A stretch of DNA of 64,000 nucleotides. Source: Tenacibaculum ovolyticum DSM 18103 (GTDB taxonomy: Bacteria; Bacteroidota; Bacteroidia; Flavobacteriales; Flavobacteriaceae). Under the pieces are notes generated by a model. It was not told the DNA's origin. It made no database searches and saw only the letters and a list, made by a program, of their open reading frames with translations. Positions 1 to 7,938 of the stretch are shown here, in pieces. Position 1 is the stretch's first letter; each line of letters starts with the position of its first letter. The translations under genes and the position numbers were made by a program. The stretch is from assembly GCF_000430545.1 (NCBI RefSeq), contig NZ_AUMF01000019.1, positions 29,891-93,890 on the forward strand, given 5' to 3'.

Positions 1-1
1 A

Positions 2-307
2 ACCGATTTTCATATTCAAGCAGTTGAAAAATCTCAAATCCTCTCGATTTCTATTGATAAGCAAAAAAAATTATTAGAGGAGTTTCCAAAACTTGAAAAA
101 TATTTCAGATCAATTTACCAAATATCTTTTGGAGCCTCTCAAATGAGAATGAAATATTTATATGATTTTTCTAAAGAAGAAATATATTTTAATTTTATTG
201 ATAAATACCCTGATTTTGCTCAAAGAATACCGCAATATTTACTTGCCTCTTATTTAGGTCTTACACCTGAATATGTAAGTAAAATTAGGAACAAAAAACG
301 TTCTTAA
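2..307 (+). CDS. Crp/Fnr-family regulator, C-terminal part only
   Basis: The reading frame enters from the left edge and ends at TAA 305-307, giving about 101 residues. The C-terminus (IPQYLLASYLGLTPEYVSKIR) is the helix-turn-helix recognition helix typical of Bacteroidota Crp-like regulators. The tail closely resembles that of the second Crp-like protein at 4704-5279, so the two are probably paralogues. The cyclic-nucleotide-type sensor domain lies outside the window, so no effector can be inferred. There are no cysteines in the visible part. Confidence 0.85.
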   Translation, partial: TDFHIQAVEKSQILSISIDKQKKLLEEFPKLEKYFRSIYQISFGASQMRMKYLYDFSKEEIYFNFIDKYPDFAQRIPQYLLASYLGLTPEYVSKIRNKKRS

Positions 308-351
308 TCAGCTTTTTATATAAAAAAATAATTAATTGAATTAACAAATAA

Positions 352-807
352 ATGGAAATTAAAGGAGCAATAGTAAAAATCAAAAAATTTAAGGTAACTG
401 AAGAGACCGAAGATTATGAGATCAGTGGCTTTTTTGATGAAATTAGTGAGCAACTAACTCCCATAGATTCTTTGGTTACATCACAAAAGAAAGAGTTAAT
501 CGATATACTTTTTGAATTTCTTAAATCTCAAGATGCAGAGATAGATGAAAATTTTTCCTTTATTCACTTTATAGAAAGTATTAACAAGCCCGATTATGAA
601 ATATACTATCCTAAACTAATAAAATTTAATACCGAAAATGCTACAATAACTTCTATTCTTTTATTAAACAGGTTTATTAATTCTTTAGAGGGAGTTGCGC
701 TAAAAAAATGCGTAGCTTTATTAAAAAACATATCCGATAATAATAAATATTCTAAGTACTTAAGAGAATTTACACTAGAATTTTATGAACATCAAACTAA
801 TAATTAA
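352..807 (+). CDS. Hypothetical protein, 151 aa
   Basis: I do not recognise this protein. It has no signal peptide and no membrane segment, is acidic in its first half and is predicted mostly helical after residue 35. It begins 44 bases after the truncated Crp-like gene on the same strand, so it may be its downstream partner. No terminator is visible between them. Codon use and base composition match the neighbours, which argues for a real gene. It may be an immunity, adaptor or stress protein, but nothing in the sequence decides this. Confidence 0.6.
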   Translation: MEIKGAIVKIKKFKVTEETEDYEISGFFDEISEQLTPIDSLVTSQKKELIDILFEFLKSQDAEIDENFSFIHFIESINKPDYEIYYPKLIKFNTENATITSILLLNRFINSLEGVALKKCVALLKNISDNNKYSKYLREFTLEFYEHQTNN

Positions 808-849
808 CCGTTCTTAAACCAGGTTAAGTTTTTTCTATAAGTCTCAATT

Positions 850-857
850 TATCTTTG
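850..857 (+). promoter_or_regulatory. Candidate -7 box for the AhpD-like gene
   Basis: TATCTTTG matches the Bacteroidota -7 consensus TAnnTTTG and lies 24 bases before the ATG at 881. No clear TTG -33 element is present at the expected distance. Confidence 0.55.
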
Positions 858-880
858 TAATAAACTAAAACAAAGTAAAA

Positions 881-1321
881 ATGGATAAAAGAGTTCAAAT
901 TGAAACAACCGAACCTACTGCTTATAAAGGGATGTTTGCTTTAGAAAATTACTTAAAAGAAAGTAAATTAAGTAGTACCCATAAAGAGCTTATAAAAATT
1001 AGAGCTTCACAGTTAAATAAATGCCCATTTTGTATTGATATGCACACTAAGCAAGCTTTAAAAAATGGTGAAACACAACAGCGTATATTTTTACTAAATG
1101 CTTGGCAAGAAGGGGATTTATTTACTGAAGAAGAAAAAATTATTCTTCAAATGACTGAAGAAGTAACTATGATTCATCATAAGGGATTAACTTCTAAAAC
1201 CTACGAAAAAGCTATTAAAACATTTGGCGACACTTATTTTTCACAAATAATAATGGCAATAGTTACTATAAATTCTTGGAATAGAATTGCAATAAGTACA
1301 CAGAAGCCTATTGATAATTAA
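881..1321 (+). CDS. Carboxymuconolactone decarboxylase / AhpD-like protein
   Basis: The 146-residue protein carries the AhpD-type active-site motif CPFCIDMH (CxxC followed by D and H, about residues 48-55), preceded by a helix with the conserved KELIKIRAS pattern. Proteins of this fold act as peroxide or alkylhydroperoxide reductase partners; the visible CxxCxxxH supports redox activity rather than decarboxylation. The gene stands alone with its own candidate promoter at 850-857 and is followed by a strong hairpin at 1350-1397. The physiological electron donor cannot be read from the sequence. Confidence 0.9.
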   Translation: MDKRVQIETTEPTAYKGMFALENYLKESKLSSTHKELIKIRASQLNKCPFCIDMHTKQALKNGETQQRIFLLNAWQEGDLFTEEEKIILQMTEEVTMIHHKGLTSKTYEKAIKTFGDTYFSQIIMAIVTINSWNRIAISTQKPIDN

Positions 1322-1349
1322 ATAGCAAACTGAAAAATTAAAAACCTAT

Positions 1350-1397
1350 TTTTTATGTTTCATAAGTACTCTTAATGTTATTTATGAAACATAAAAA
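1350..1397. terminator. Perfect 16-bp inverted repeat, likely terminator
   Basis: The arms 1350-1365 and 1382-1397 are perfect reverse complements (TTTTTATGTTTCATAA on the left) separated by 16 bases. The A/T runs at the ends suit a terminator after the AhpD-like gene at 881-1321. The low GC content of the stem means a protein-binding site cannot be excluded. The remainder of the 250-base gap to 1572 is AT-rich and shows nothing else. Confidence 0.5.
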
Positions 1398-1571
1398 TGA
1401 CATTTTATCTATACCAAATCATTAAAACATATCATAAATAAAGAATGCTGTAAAAATTACAACCAATTTATAAATTCAACTAAAATTACATGTACCTTTA
1501 AACTAAAAAAAACGTGGCACTTTACATCAATTAACTTTAATCTATTGTACTACTTTTAAGCTATAATTTTA

Positions 1572-2129
1572 ATGAAAATCTTACAAAAATATAAATTAAT
1601 ACTAGTCATATTATTACTATGGTTTTTTGGTCATATAGCTTATATTACATTTGATGGGCTGGCTAAAAATGATAAAAGGGCTGATGTTGCTGTAATACTT
1701 GGTAATAAAGTAAACATAGATGGCACGCTTTCTAAACGATTACAAAAACGTTTAGAATGTGGTTTAAACTTATATAAAAACAACCAAGTAAAAAAAATAA
1801 TTGTTAGTGGTGGTTTAGGTAAAGAAGGGTTTTATGAAGGTGATAAAATGAAAGCTTTCTTACTTAAAAATAAAGTACCCGATTCTTTAATTATTGTTGA
1901 TAATTTTGGCGACAACACCCTTAAAACCGTTAAAAACACCCTAAATTTAAAAGATAGTTTGGGGTTTAAAAGTGTTATAGTTGTTTCACAGTACTTTCAT
2001 TTAACACGAACAAAAATGTTATTTAAAAAACAAGGTTTTACAAATGTTAGTAGTGCAAGTCCTAACTATTTTGAATCTAGAGATTTTTATTCCCTATTTA
2101 GAGAGTTTGTAGCTTACTATGTTGGGTAA
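1572..2129 (+). CDS. YdcF/SanA-type DUF218 membrane protein
   Basis: The 185-residue protein has one N-terminal membrane segment (about residues 8-28) followed by a DUF218 domain. Visible family features are ADVAVILGNKV near residue 38, the SKRLQKRLECGLNLY helix, VSGG and the SQYFHLTRT motif near residue 140. Family members (E. coli SanA, YdcF, ElyC) act in envelope integrity and possibly undecaprenyl-linked metabolism, with the domain on the periplasmic side. The gene has no operon partner: a TetR gene converges on it 30 bases downstream. Confidence 0.88.
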   Translation: MKILQKYKLILVILLLWFFGHIAYITFDGLAKNDKRADVAVILGNKVNIDGTLSKRLQKRLECGLNLYKNNQVKKIIVSGGLGKEGFYEGDKMKAFLLKNKVPDSLIIVDNFGDNTLKTVKNTLNLKDSLGFKSVIVVSQYFHLTRTKMLFKKQGFTNVSSASPNYFESRDFYSLFREFVAYYVG

Positions 2130-2159
2130 CAATTGTGTATAAACTTATTATAGATATAA

Positions 2160-2786
2160 TTATATATCTTCTGAAATTAGAGCATGATATTCTTCTTGCC
2201 CTTTTACAGTTAAATAAGGATAAATAGCCTGTGTTAAAATTGTTGAATAGCTTGCAATTGTTTTTTTCGTAATCTTATTATTATTTATTACCGCATCAGA
2301 AACCCAAAAATCGCCTAAAATCTGAAAACGTTTGTACAAATTTTTATATTCGTTTGGTAAAATTGCTTCTCGCATTATTCCGTTTTCTATTAATAAATTA
2401 AAAAGCATCGTAAACTGTTGTTCACGCTGAATAGTGAGCTCATTATAATGCTGTTTTATTTTTTTATTTTCTCGCATTATTTGAACAAAGTCTAATAAAA
2501 AAAAACGATACTCATAAAAGTTAAACATTATCGTTTTAGATATGTTTACTAATAAATAAAAAGGTGTTTTAGACTGTTGTAAATCCACCATACTCTTATC
2601 TATATTTTCAACCAATCTAAAATACAAAGCCTCTATAATAGCTTCTCTTTTCTTAAAGTGATAATTCAAATTCCCTTGACTTATCTCCATTTTATTAGCA
2701 ATTGTTCTAAGTGTTACTTTAGGTAAGCCAAGTGAATTAAATAACTCTAATGAAGTATCTAAAATTATCTCTTTGGTTTTTTTCAT
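2160..2786 (-). CDS. TetR/AcrR-family transcriptional regulator
   Basis: The 208-residue protein begins with a TetR-type helix-turn-helix (VTLRTIANKMEISQGNLNYHF, about residues 24-44) and continues into an all-helical ligand domain ending in YPYLTVKGQ. The long basic/hydrophobic C-domain is of the type seen in many Bacteroidota TetR proteins. It is divergent from a membrane-protein/monooxygenase pair at 2865-4414, with 78 bases between start codons that carry a 30-bp-spaced direct repeat, so it probably controls that pair and itself. The ligand is unknown. Confidence 0.9.
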   Translation of the reverse strand: MKKTKEIILDTSLELFNSLGLPKVTLRTIANKMEISQGNLNYHFKKREAIIEALYFRLVENIDKSMVDLQQSKTPFYLLVNISKTIMFNFYEYRFFLLDFVQIMRENKKIKQHYNELTIQREQQFTMLFNLLIENGIMREAILPNEYKNLYKRFQILGDFWVSDAVINNNKITKKTIASYSTILTQAIYPYLTVKGQEEYHALISEDI

Positions 2787-2805
2787 TTCACAAATTTAAA
2801 AAAAA

Positions 2806-2852
2806 TAGTACTATTGACCTAATTTTTAATTTTATTAGTACCTTTGACCTAA
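2806..2852 (+). promoter_or_regulatory. Promoter of the 2865 gene with a direct-repeat operator
   Basis: TTG 2814-2816 and TACCTTTG 2839-2846 (22-base spacer) fit a Bacteroidota -33/-7 promoter for the gene at 2865. The same stretch contains a 17-base direct repeat, TAGTACYWTTGACCTAA, at 2806-2822 and 2836-2852, a period of exactly 30 bases or about three helical turns. One copy overlaps each promoter element. This arrangement suggests repression by the divergent TetR protein; that assignment is inference. Confidence 0.6.
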
Positions 2853-2864
2853 ATTATAGAAATC

Positions 2865-3281
2865 ATGAATTCTCAAAAAATTAGTAGTAAAATAGCAAGT
2901 TGGTCGTTAATACTTGTTGGTATTGGACATACCATTACCTATTTAACAAGTCCGAAAACTGAATTACAAAATAATTTTATCCTAAAAATGAAAGCATTTC
3001 CTGTTGATATATTAGGAAGTAAATCCAACCTCTTTTTCTTTCATCATGGTTTTAGCTTAATGATGGGGGTACTTCTTTTTGGCTACGGACTATTAAACTT
3101 ATTCTTGTTAAAAAATAATAAAGCAACTACTACTCCAACCAATATTACTATTCTTAATAGCATCATTTGTTTAACTGCCCTCCTATTATCAATTAAATAC
3201 TTTTTTATCGTACCAATTGTATTTACTGGTGTTGCCTTTTTTGGTTATACACTTTCAATAATTTTAAAGACTAAAAAATGA
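2865..3281 (+). CDS. Small four-helix integral membrane protein
   Basis: The 138-residue protein has four predicted membrane segments (about residues 12-30, 58-80, 92-110 and 115-133) and a HHGF motif in the second. I do not assign a family with confidence; it resembles short uncharacterised four-helix membrane proteins found beside TetR genes. It overlaps the following monooxygenase by four bases (ATGA), so the two are translationally coupled and probably act together. Its expression is likely controlled by the divergent TetR regulator at 2160-2786. Confidence 0.8.
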   Translation: MNSQKISSKIASWSLILVGIGHTITYLTSPKTELQNNFILKMKAFPVDILGSKSNLFFFHHGFSLMMGVLLFGYGLLNLFLLKNNKATTTPTNITILNSIICLTALLLSIKYFFIVPIVFTGVAFFGYTLSIILKTKK

Positions 3282-4414
3282 AAATAGCAATTATAGGTGC
3301 CGGTATTGGCGGACTAACAACAGCAATAGCTCTAAAACAAAAAGGATTTGAAGTTGAAATTTTTGAAGCTTCAAAAGTTTTTAGAAAAGCAGGTTCTGGT
3401 ATTAACTTAGCAATTAATGCAATGCAAGTGTATAAAAGGTTAGGTATTTACGAGGAAATTGCATCCTTAGGAAATTACACCAACGCGTTACATATAACAG
3501 ATGAAAAACTGAACAAAATTACGTCTGTAAATTTACAAAATGCAGAAATAGCATATAAAGCCAAAACTTATGCAATTCATAGAGCTACATTGCACACTAT
3601 TTTAGTAAACAAATTAACTGATGTAACCATACACTTAAACAAAAAGCTACAATCGGTACACCAAGAAAACAATAAAGTTTCTATTCATTTTGAAGACGGA
3701 ACTTCACAAACCTCAGATATTTTAATTGGTGCCGATGGTATTCATTCTATGGTTAGAAAATCGATTTTTAGTAACACCAAGCTTCGTGTTGCAAAGCAAG
3801 TGTGTTGGAGAGGCATTGTAAAACTAACGATTCCTAATAAATATAAAACTGAGTTAAATGAGTTATGGGGTAAAGGAAAGCGTTTTGGTTTTGTACACAT
3901 AAATGAAAATGAGGTTTATTGGTATGCGCTTGCTAATTATAAGAACGATTACCAAAAGGAATATGCTAATACAAACTTAGTAGAACTCTTTTCAAGTTTT
4001 AATCCATTAGTTAAAAAGATAATAGCCAACACGAATAAAAGTGATATTATTTTTAATGAAATGATCGATTTAAAACCTATTACTACCTGGCAAAAAAATA
4101 ATGTTTGCTTAATTGGTGATGCTGCTCATGCTACAACACCTAATTTAGGACAAGGTGCTTGTCAAGCAATTGAAAGTGCTTATGTAATTGCTGAGTGTTT
4201 AGCTTCCGAAAAAAATACTCAAAAGGCTTTTAACAAACTCGAAAAAATAAGAAAAAATACTGCAGAACAAATTGTAAACAAAAGTTGGTCTATGGGTAAA
4301 ATGGCACATTTAAAAAACAACTTTGCTATATTTTTAAGAAATAGTATTATAAAACTAATGCCTAAAAAACTCTCAGAAAAACAATCAACTTCTGTATATA
4401 AACTAAATTATTAA
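3278..4414 (+). CDS. FAD-dependent monooxygenase (PHBH fold)
   Basis: The 378-residue protein shows the three flavin motifs of aromatic hydroxylases: GAGIGG at residues 7-12 (FAD Rossmann), GADGIHSMVR near residue 150 (DG motif) and GDAAHATTPNLGQGACQAIE near residue 282 (GD motif). Relatives include salicylate hydroxylase, zeaxanthin epoxidase and TetX-like enzymes, which use NAD(P)H and O2 to hydroxylate a small molecule. It is coupled to the upstream membrane protein by an ATGA overlap and is followed by a strong terminator. The substrate is unknown; drug inactivation is possible but not shown. Confidence 0.92.
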   Translation: MKIAIIGAGIGGLTTAIALKQKGFEVEIFEASKVFRKAGSGINLAINAMQVYKRLGIYEEIASLGNYTNALHITDEKLNKITSVNLQNAEIAYKAKTYAIHRATLHTILVNKLTDVTIHLNKKLQSVHQENNKVSIHFEDGTSQTSDILIGADGIHSMVRKSIFSNTKLRVAKQVCWRGIVKLTIPNKYKTELNELWGKGKRFGFVHINENEVYWYALANYKNDYQKEYANTNLVELFSSFNPLVKKIIANTNKSDIIFNEMIDLKPITTWQKNNVCLIGDAAHATTPNLGQGACQAIESAYVIAECLASEKNTQKAFNKLEKIRKNTAEQIVNKSWSMGKMAHLKNNFAIFLRNSIIKLMPKKLSEKQSTSVYKLNY

Positions 4415-4448
4415 GTAAAAAAACGAGATACTCTCAAGTTCTTTACAA

Positions 4449-4495
4449 AAGTAAGCTCAAAATAATATGAAATATTATTTTGAACTTACTTTTTT
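4449..4495 (+). terminator. Terminator after the monooxygenase
   Basis: A long stem pairs AAGTAAG-C-TCAAAATAATAT with ATATTATTTTGA-A-CTTACTT around a GAA loop, with one C/A mismatch, and runs into a T tract. The rest of the gap to the next gene is AT-rich without other structure. Confidence 0.75.
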
Positions 4496-4703
4496 ATACT
4501 CTTTCAATTAACAACCAAATAATAACTCATCGGTAAAAAACAAGTTATTTTTTCAATATTTATTAGCAAAATATATAGTACTTGCTATTATTATAAGTTA
4601 ATATTACAATCACAAATATCTTTATTCCAACAAAGTTTTAGTAGACCAAAGAATAATATTAAATTGGAAAAAATTAATTCTTTAAATTTTGCTGATGCCA
4701 AAA

Positions 4704-5279
4704 ATGAGTGAATTATTAAAATATATAAATAACATTACCCCCATAAATAAAGACGCTTCTGAAGAACTTTTAAAATGTTTTAAACCAATACGATTACGTA
4801 AAAATGACTTTTTTGTTCAAAAGAATGAATACGCAAAACATATAGGATTTCTACAAACGGGAATTGTTAGAGCTTTCTTTTTAAACCAACAAGGTAAAGA
4901 ATACAATAAACAATTTTTCGTAGGCCCATCAATCATAGGAGCTTACACCTCTTTACTTACTAAAAAACCTAATAAAATAGCCCAACAAGCCTTAACGGAT
5001 TGTGAAATTCTAATTGCTGATTTTAAAGAAATTGAAAAACTATATGAAAAATCTCATAATTTAGAAAGATTAGGTAGAAAAATTGCTGAATTTTATTTTT
5101 TAGAAAAAGAACAGAAAGAAATTGAAATGGCATTACTTGATGCCGATAAAAGATATGCTATTATGAAAAAAAACTTTCCTTATCTAGAAAGAACTATCCC
5201 ACAATATCATATAGCCTCCTATTTAGGTATAACCCCAACTCAATTAAGCAGAGTCCGAAAAAAATACAAAACCTCTTAA
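4704..5279 (+). CDS. Crp/Fnr-family transcriptional regulator
   Basis: The protein has an N-terminal cyclic-nucleotide-binding-like domain (LRKNDFFVQKNEYAKHIGFLQTGIVRAFF near residues 30-60) and a C-terminal helix-turn-helix (IPQYHIASYLGITPTQLSRVRKK). I chose the ATG at 4704 (MSELLKYI); an in-frame ATG at 4695 would add three residues and a TTG at 4689 five. It lacks the cysteine cluster of FNR, so it should sense something other than oxygen. The next gene, a four-helix membrane protein at 5353, is the likely target. Confidence 0.88.
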   Translation: MSELLKYINNITPINKDASEELLKCFKPIRLRKNDFFVQKNEYAKHIGFLQTGIVRAFFLNQQGKEYNKQFFVGPSIIGAYTSLLTKKPNKIAQQALTDCEILIADFKEIEKLYEKSHNLERLGRKIAEFYFLEKEQKEIEMALLDADKRYAIMKKNFPYLERTIPQYHIASYLGITPTQLSRVRKKYKTS

Positions 5280-5320
5280 TTTCCTCGACATATGTAAATG
5301 TTTAAGTAAAAAGGTTCTTA

Positions 5321-5328
5321 TAGTTTTG
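5321..5328 (+). promoter_or_regulatory. Candidate -7 box for the 5353 gene
   Basis: TAGTTTTG matches TAnnTTTG and lies 25 bases upstream of the ATG at 5353. It suggests that the membrane-protein gene is transcribed separately from the Crp-like gene. Confidence 0.5.
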
Positions 5329-5352
5329 TATCTAATTAAATAAGACAACTAT

Positions 5353-5823
5353 ATGAACCGTATAATAGGATATTTTCTAATTAGTATTTTCTCCATTTTT
5401 TTAGGAAGTCAAATTACAGAAGGCTTTTTATTAATAACGCACTGGAAAACCTTATCAGCCACAGAATTCTATGATTACTACTCCTTATTTGGCTTAATAA
5501 TAGGCCAATTTTACACTATACTAACGGTTATTGCGGCACTAATTCCCATATCTATTAGTATATATTGTTATTATTCGAAATCAAAAGCATTAAAACATTC
5601 GTTTATTTCATTATTTTTTACCAGTTTATGTATTCTATTATTTTACATATATTTTAAAGGAACCAATCAGCAATTTTTTAATGCAGCTCTTAATACTACT
5701 CAACTAAAACATACACTAGAAACATGGGAGTATTTACATTGGCTCAGAGTACTTTTAGAACTTTTTGCATTAATTTTCTTAATTCTATCTATTAATATTT
5801 TAACAAAAAATAGAACAAAATAA
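5353..5823 (+). CDS. DUF1772-like four-helix membrane protein
   Basis: The 156-residue protein has four membrane segments with a conserved-looking helix near the end (ETWEYLHWLRVLLELFALIF), reminiscent of DUF1772/anthrone-oxygenase-like proteins, whose W and R residues near the last helix are conserved. The match is by pattern and is weaker than for neighbouring genes. It lies 73 bases after a Crp-like regulator and 29 bases before a DUF2147 gene, and probably forms a transcription unit with the latter. Confidence 0.7.
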   Translation: MNRIIGYFLISIFSIFLGSQITEGFLLITHWKTLSATEFYDYYSLFGLIIGQFYTILTVIAALIPISISIYCYYSKSKALKHSFISLFFTSLCILLFYIYFKGTNQQFFNAALNTTQLKHTLETWEYLHWLRVLLELFALIFLILSINILTKNRTK

Positions 5824-5852
5824 TACCTTATAATTTATAACTACAATCAACA

Positions 5853-6272
5853 ATGAAATATTTAAGTATTCTAATTATTATAACATTAAGCCTTACAACC
5901 AATGCACAAACTATTATCGGACAATGGGAAACCTTTGATGACAAAACCAAAGAGAAAAAAGCAGTTATTGAAATTTATAAAACAAACTCCCTATATTTTG
6001 CCAAAATAATTAAAAGTTTTATTGGAGAAGAAAATGCTCTTTGCAAAGCCTGTAACGGAAACAAAAAAAATCAGTCTATAATTGGTTTGGTTATAATTGA
6101 AAAATTAAAAAAGGAAGGAAATGAATTTAATGGAGGTTTTATTCTAGATCCAGAAAATGGAAAATCGTATAAATGTTATTTAAAATTAATAACTAAAAAC
6201 AAGCTAAAAGTACGAGGCTTTCTTGGGTTCTCTCTTTTTGGAAGAACACAATATTGGATTCGTAAAAATTAA
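5853..6272 (+). CDS. DUF2147 secreted protein
   Basis: The 139-residue protein starts with a signal peptide (MKYLSILIIITLSLTTNAQ, cleavage after about residue 18) and continues with the DUF2147 pattern: IIGQWETFDDKTKEKKAVIEIYK, a central CKACNG, and the C-terminal GFSLFGRTQYWIR. Members are small lipocalin-like exported proteins of unknown function. The CxxC near residue 64-67 could form a disulfide. It lies 29 bases downstream of the four-helix membrane protein at 5353 and is likely cotranscribed. Confidence 0.85.
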   Translation: MKYLSILIIITLSLTTNAQTIIGQWETFDDKTKEKKAVIEIYKTNSLYFAKIIKSFIGEENALCKACNGNKKNQSIIGLVIIEKLKKEGNEFNGGFILDPENGKSYKCYLKLITKNKLKVRGFLGFSLFGRTQYWIRKN

Positions 6273-6428
6273 GCATCTACTAACCTATAAACTCATCACC
6301 TTCATTCCTCCATAAAAAACCTCATCAATATCCTATTCGATTACTATATGTAAAACGTGCTATTAAAGCACAACTTATCACATTAAATCTACTATAAACA
6401 CATTCAGAATGTTTTTTCTTTAAACACC

Positions 6429-6494
6429 TTAATAAACGCTATCGTTTATTAAAATAGTTTTCATACATTTACATTATTAAACGATAACGTCTAA
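6429..6494 (+). promoter_or_regulatory. Two matching TetR-type operators upstream of 6498
   Basis: A perfect 10-bp inverted repeat at 6429-6452 has the core TAAACG-CTAT-CGTTTA. A second copy in the opposite orientation at 6478-6493 reads TAGACG-TTAT-CGTTTA, so both match TARACGYTATCGTTTA. The second site ends four bases before the ATG of the TetR gene at 6498, and a weak -7-like TACATTTA (6464-6471) lies between them. Autorepression is the natural inference. Confidence 0.7.
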
Positions 6495-6497
6495 ATA

Positions 6498-7049
6498 ATG
6501 CCAAAAATAGTAGCGAAAAAAGAGGACTGGATAATGCTCGGTTATAAATTATTTTCTGAAAAAGGAATTAGCGGAATAGTCGTTGAAAAGATGGCTATGA
6601 AACTAAAAGTTAATAAATCAAGTTTTTACTGGCACTTTAAAACAAAAAAAGATTTTTTAAGTGAAATTATATCTTTTTGGGTTACTACTGATACCGAAAA
6701 AATAATTACAACGGTAGAAAGTAAACCATTAGCTAAAGAGAAATTTGATGGATTAATAGCATTAGCATTTAAGAAAGAACCTTACTTAGATTTCATTTTT
6801 TTTCTAAAAAGGTATGCACTTAAAGATAAGAAAATCCAAACTCTAATAGATCAAATAGATAACCAAAGAATTGATTACACCAAGAGTATACTAATTCAAA
6901 TAGGGTTTTCAGAAAGCGATGCTCTTATAAAAGCAACTTTATTCTACAAATATTTAATAGGCTATCATGAAATGATTCGCTATAAAAAGCAAAGTAAAAA
7001 TTACATAGAAGAAGTAAAAACTGAACTAAATCAATTTATTAAATATTAA
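6498..7049 (+). CDS. TetR/AcrR-family transcriptional regulator
   Basis: The 183-residue protein has an N-terminal helix-turn-helix (VVEKMAMKLKVNKSSFYWHFKTKKDFL, about residues 28-54), with the SxFYWHFKTK recognition helix typical of TetR proteins. The rest is a helical ligand-binding domain with a late helix YKYLIGYHEMIRYKK. It sits directly before two small membrane proteins, three bases from the first, so it is the first gene of an autoregulated operon. Two operator copies lie in its promoter. The ligand cannot be deduced. Confidence 0.9.
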   Translation: MPKIVAKKEDWIMLGYKLFSEKGISGIVVEKMAMKLKVNKSSFYWHFKTKKDFLSEIISFWVTTDTEKIITTVESKPLAKEKFDGLIALAFKKEPYLDFIFFLKRYALKDKKIQTLIDQIDNQRIDYTKSILIQIGFSESDALIKATLFYKYLIGYHEMIRYKKQSKNYIEEVKTELNQFIKY

Positions 7050-7052
7050 CAC

Positions 7053-7445
7053 ATGATTACAAAAAATAAATATTGGATAATTGCAGGACTTTTAAACCTT
7101 ATAACCTTTTTTATGCACCTAATTGGTGGTCAAATAGAACTTGTAAACCCAATGATTGAAACCTCATTAAGTCTAGATAAAAGTTCTCAATTAGTTGGTG
7201 CTTGGCATATGGTAACCATTATTCTTTTAGTAACATCTTACGTTTTATTATCAGCAGGTTTTGGAAAAAAATATGCAACAAATTCTGAAATGATAAAATC
7301 AATTGGGTATTTAAATCTATCATTCTGCTTGCCTTTTATTTTTACGGGATTTTATTATGGTTTATTAGTACCGCAATGGATCCTTTTTCTTCCCATCGGA
7401 ATTTTAACAATTACTGGAATAAATAAAACAAAAAAGAATGCTTAA
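7053..7445 (+). CDS. Small four-helix membrane protein
   Basis: The 130-residue protein has four predicted membrane segments (about 8-26, 48-68, 84-102 and 105-122). No family is recognised with certainty; the HLIGG and AWHM motifs in the first two segments recall uncharacterised short membrane proteins. It begins three bases after the TetR gene and overlaps the next membrane protein by eight bases, so the three genes form one operon. It is probably induced when the TetR protein binds its ligand. Confidence 0.8.
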   Translation: MITKNKYWIIAGLLNLITFFMHLIGGQIELVNPMIETSLSLDKSSQLVGAWHMVTIILLVTSYVLLSAGFGKKYATNSEMIKSIGYLNLSFCLPFIFTGFYYGLLVPQWILFLPIGILTITGINKTKKNA

Positions 7446-7854
7446 AATAGGTGGAATATTAAATATCATTATTGCTTTTTCTCATATTATTGGGTTGTTT
7501 TGGGCCGAACAAATGTTTGAAAAAACAGGTGTTGCAAAGGGCATGCAAGAACTTGCTCAAATTCATCATACATTACCATATTTACTTACTGTATTTGTAA
7601 CAATAATGTTTTTTATTTTTGGATTATACGGTGTACTAGCAGATAGCAAAATAAGAAAATTACCTTTCTTTAAATTTGGCATTTTTACGATTGCGTTTAT
7701 TTATCTTTTCCGTGCAATTGGAGAGCAATCCTACAATATATTAAAAGGAACAACAACAAAACCTGAAACAATTCAATCTATAATAGCATTAATCATTGGT
7801 CTACTATTCTTATTTGGAGGATATAAAAAATGGAAGTTGAATAAGATATTGTAA
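7438..7854 (+). CDS. Small four-helix membrane protein
   Basis: The 138-residue protein has four predicted membrane segments and histidines near the first two (SHIIGLFW, IHHTLPY). It overlaps the gene at 7053 by eight bases, which points to translational coupling and a possible heteromeric partner. The pattern (glycine-rich first helix, conserved FRAIGEQSYN before the last helix) resembles uncharacterised membrane proteins found with TetR regulators. No function can be assigned from the sequence. Confidence 0.8.
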   Translation: MLKIGGILNIIIAFSHIIGLFWAEQMFEKTGVAKGMQELAQIHHTLPYLLTVFVTIMFFIFGLYGVLADSKIRKLPFFKFGIFTIAFIYLFRAIGEQSYNILKGTTTKPETIQSIIALIIGLLFLFGGYKKWKLNKIL

Positions 7855-7938
7855 GTGAAAGTTCTTATATAAATAATCACTAGAGCCTTCTTTATTATTT
7901 AAGCATTAAATTTATAAAAAAAATTAAATTGTATAGAA

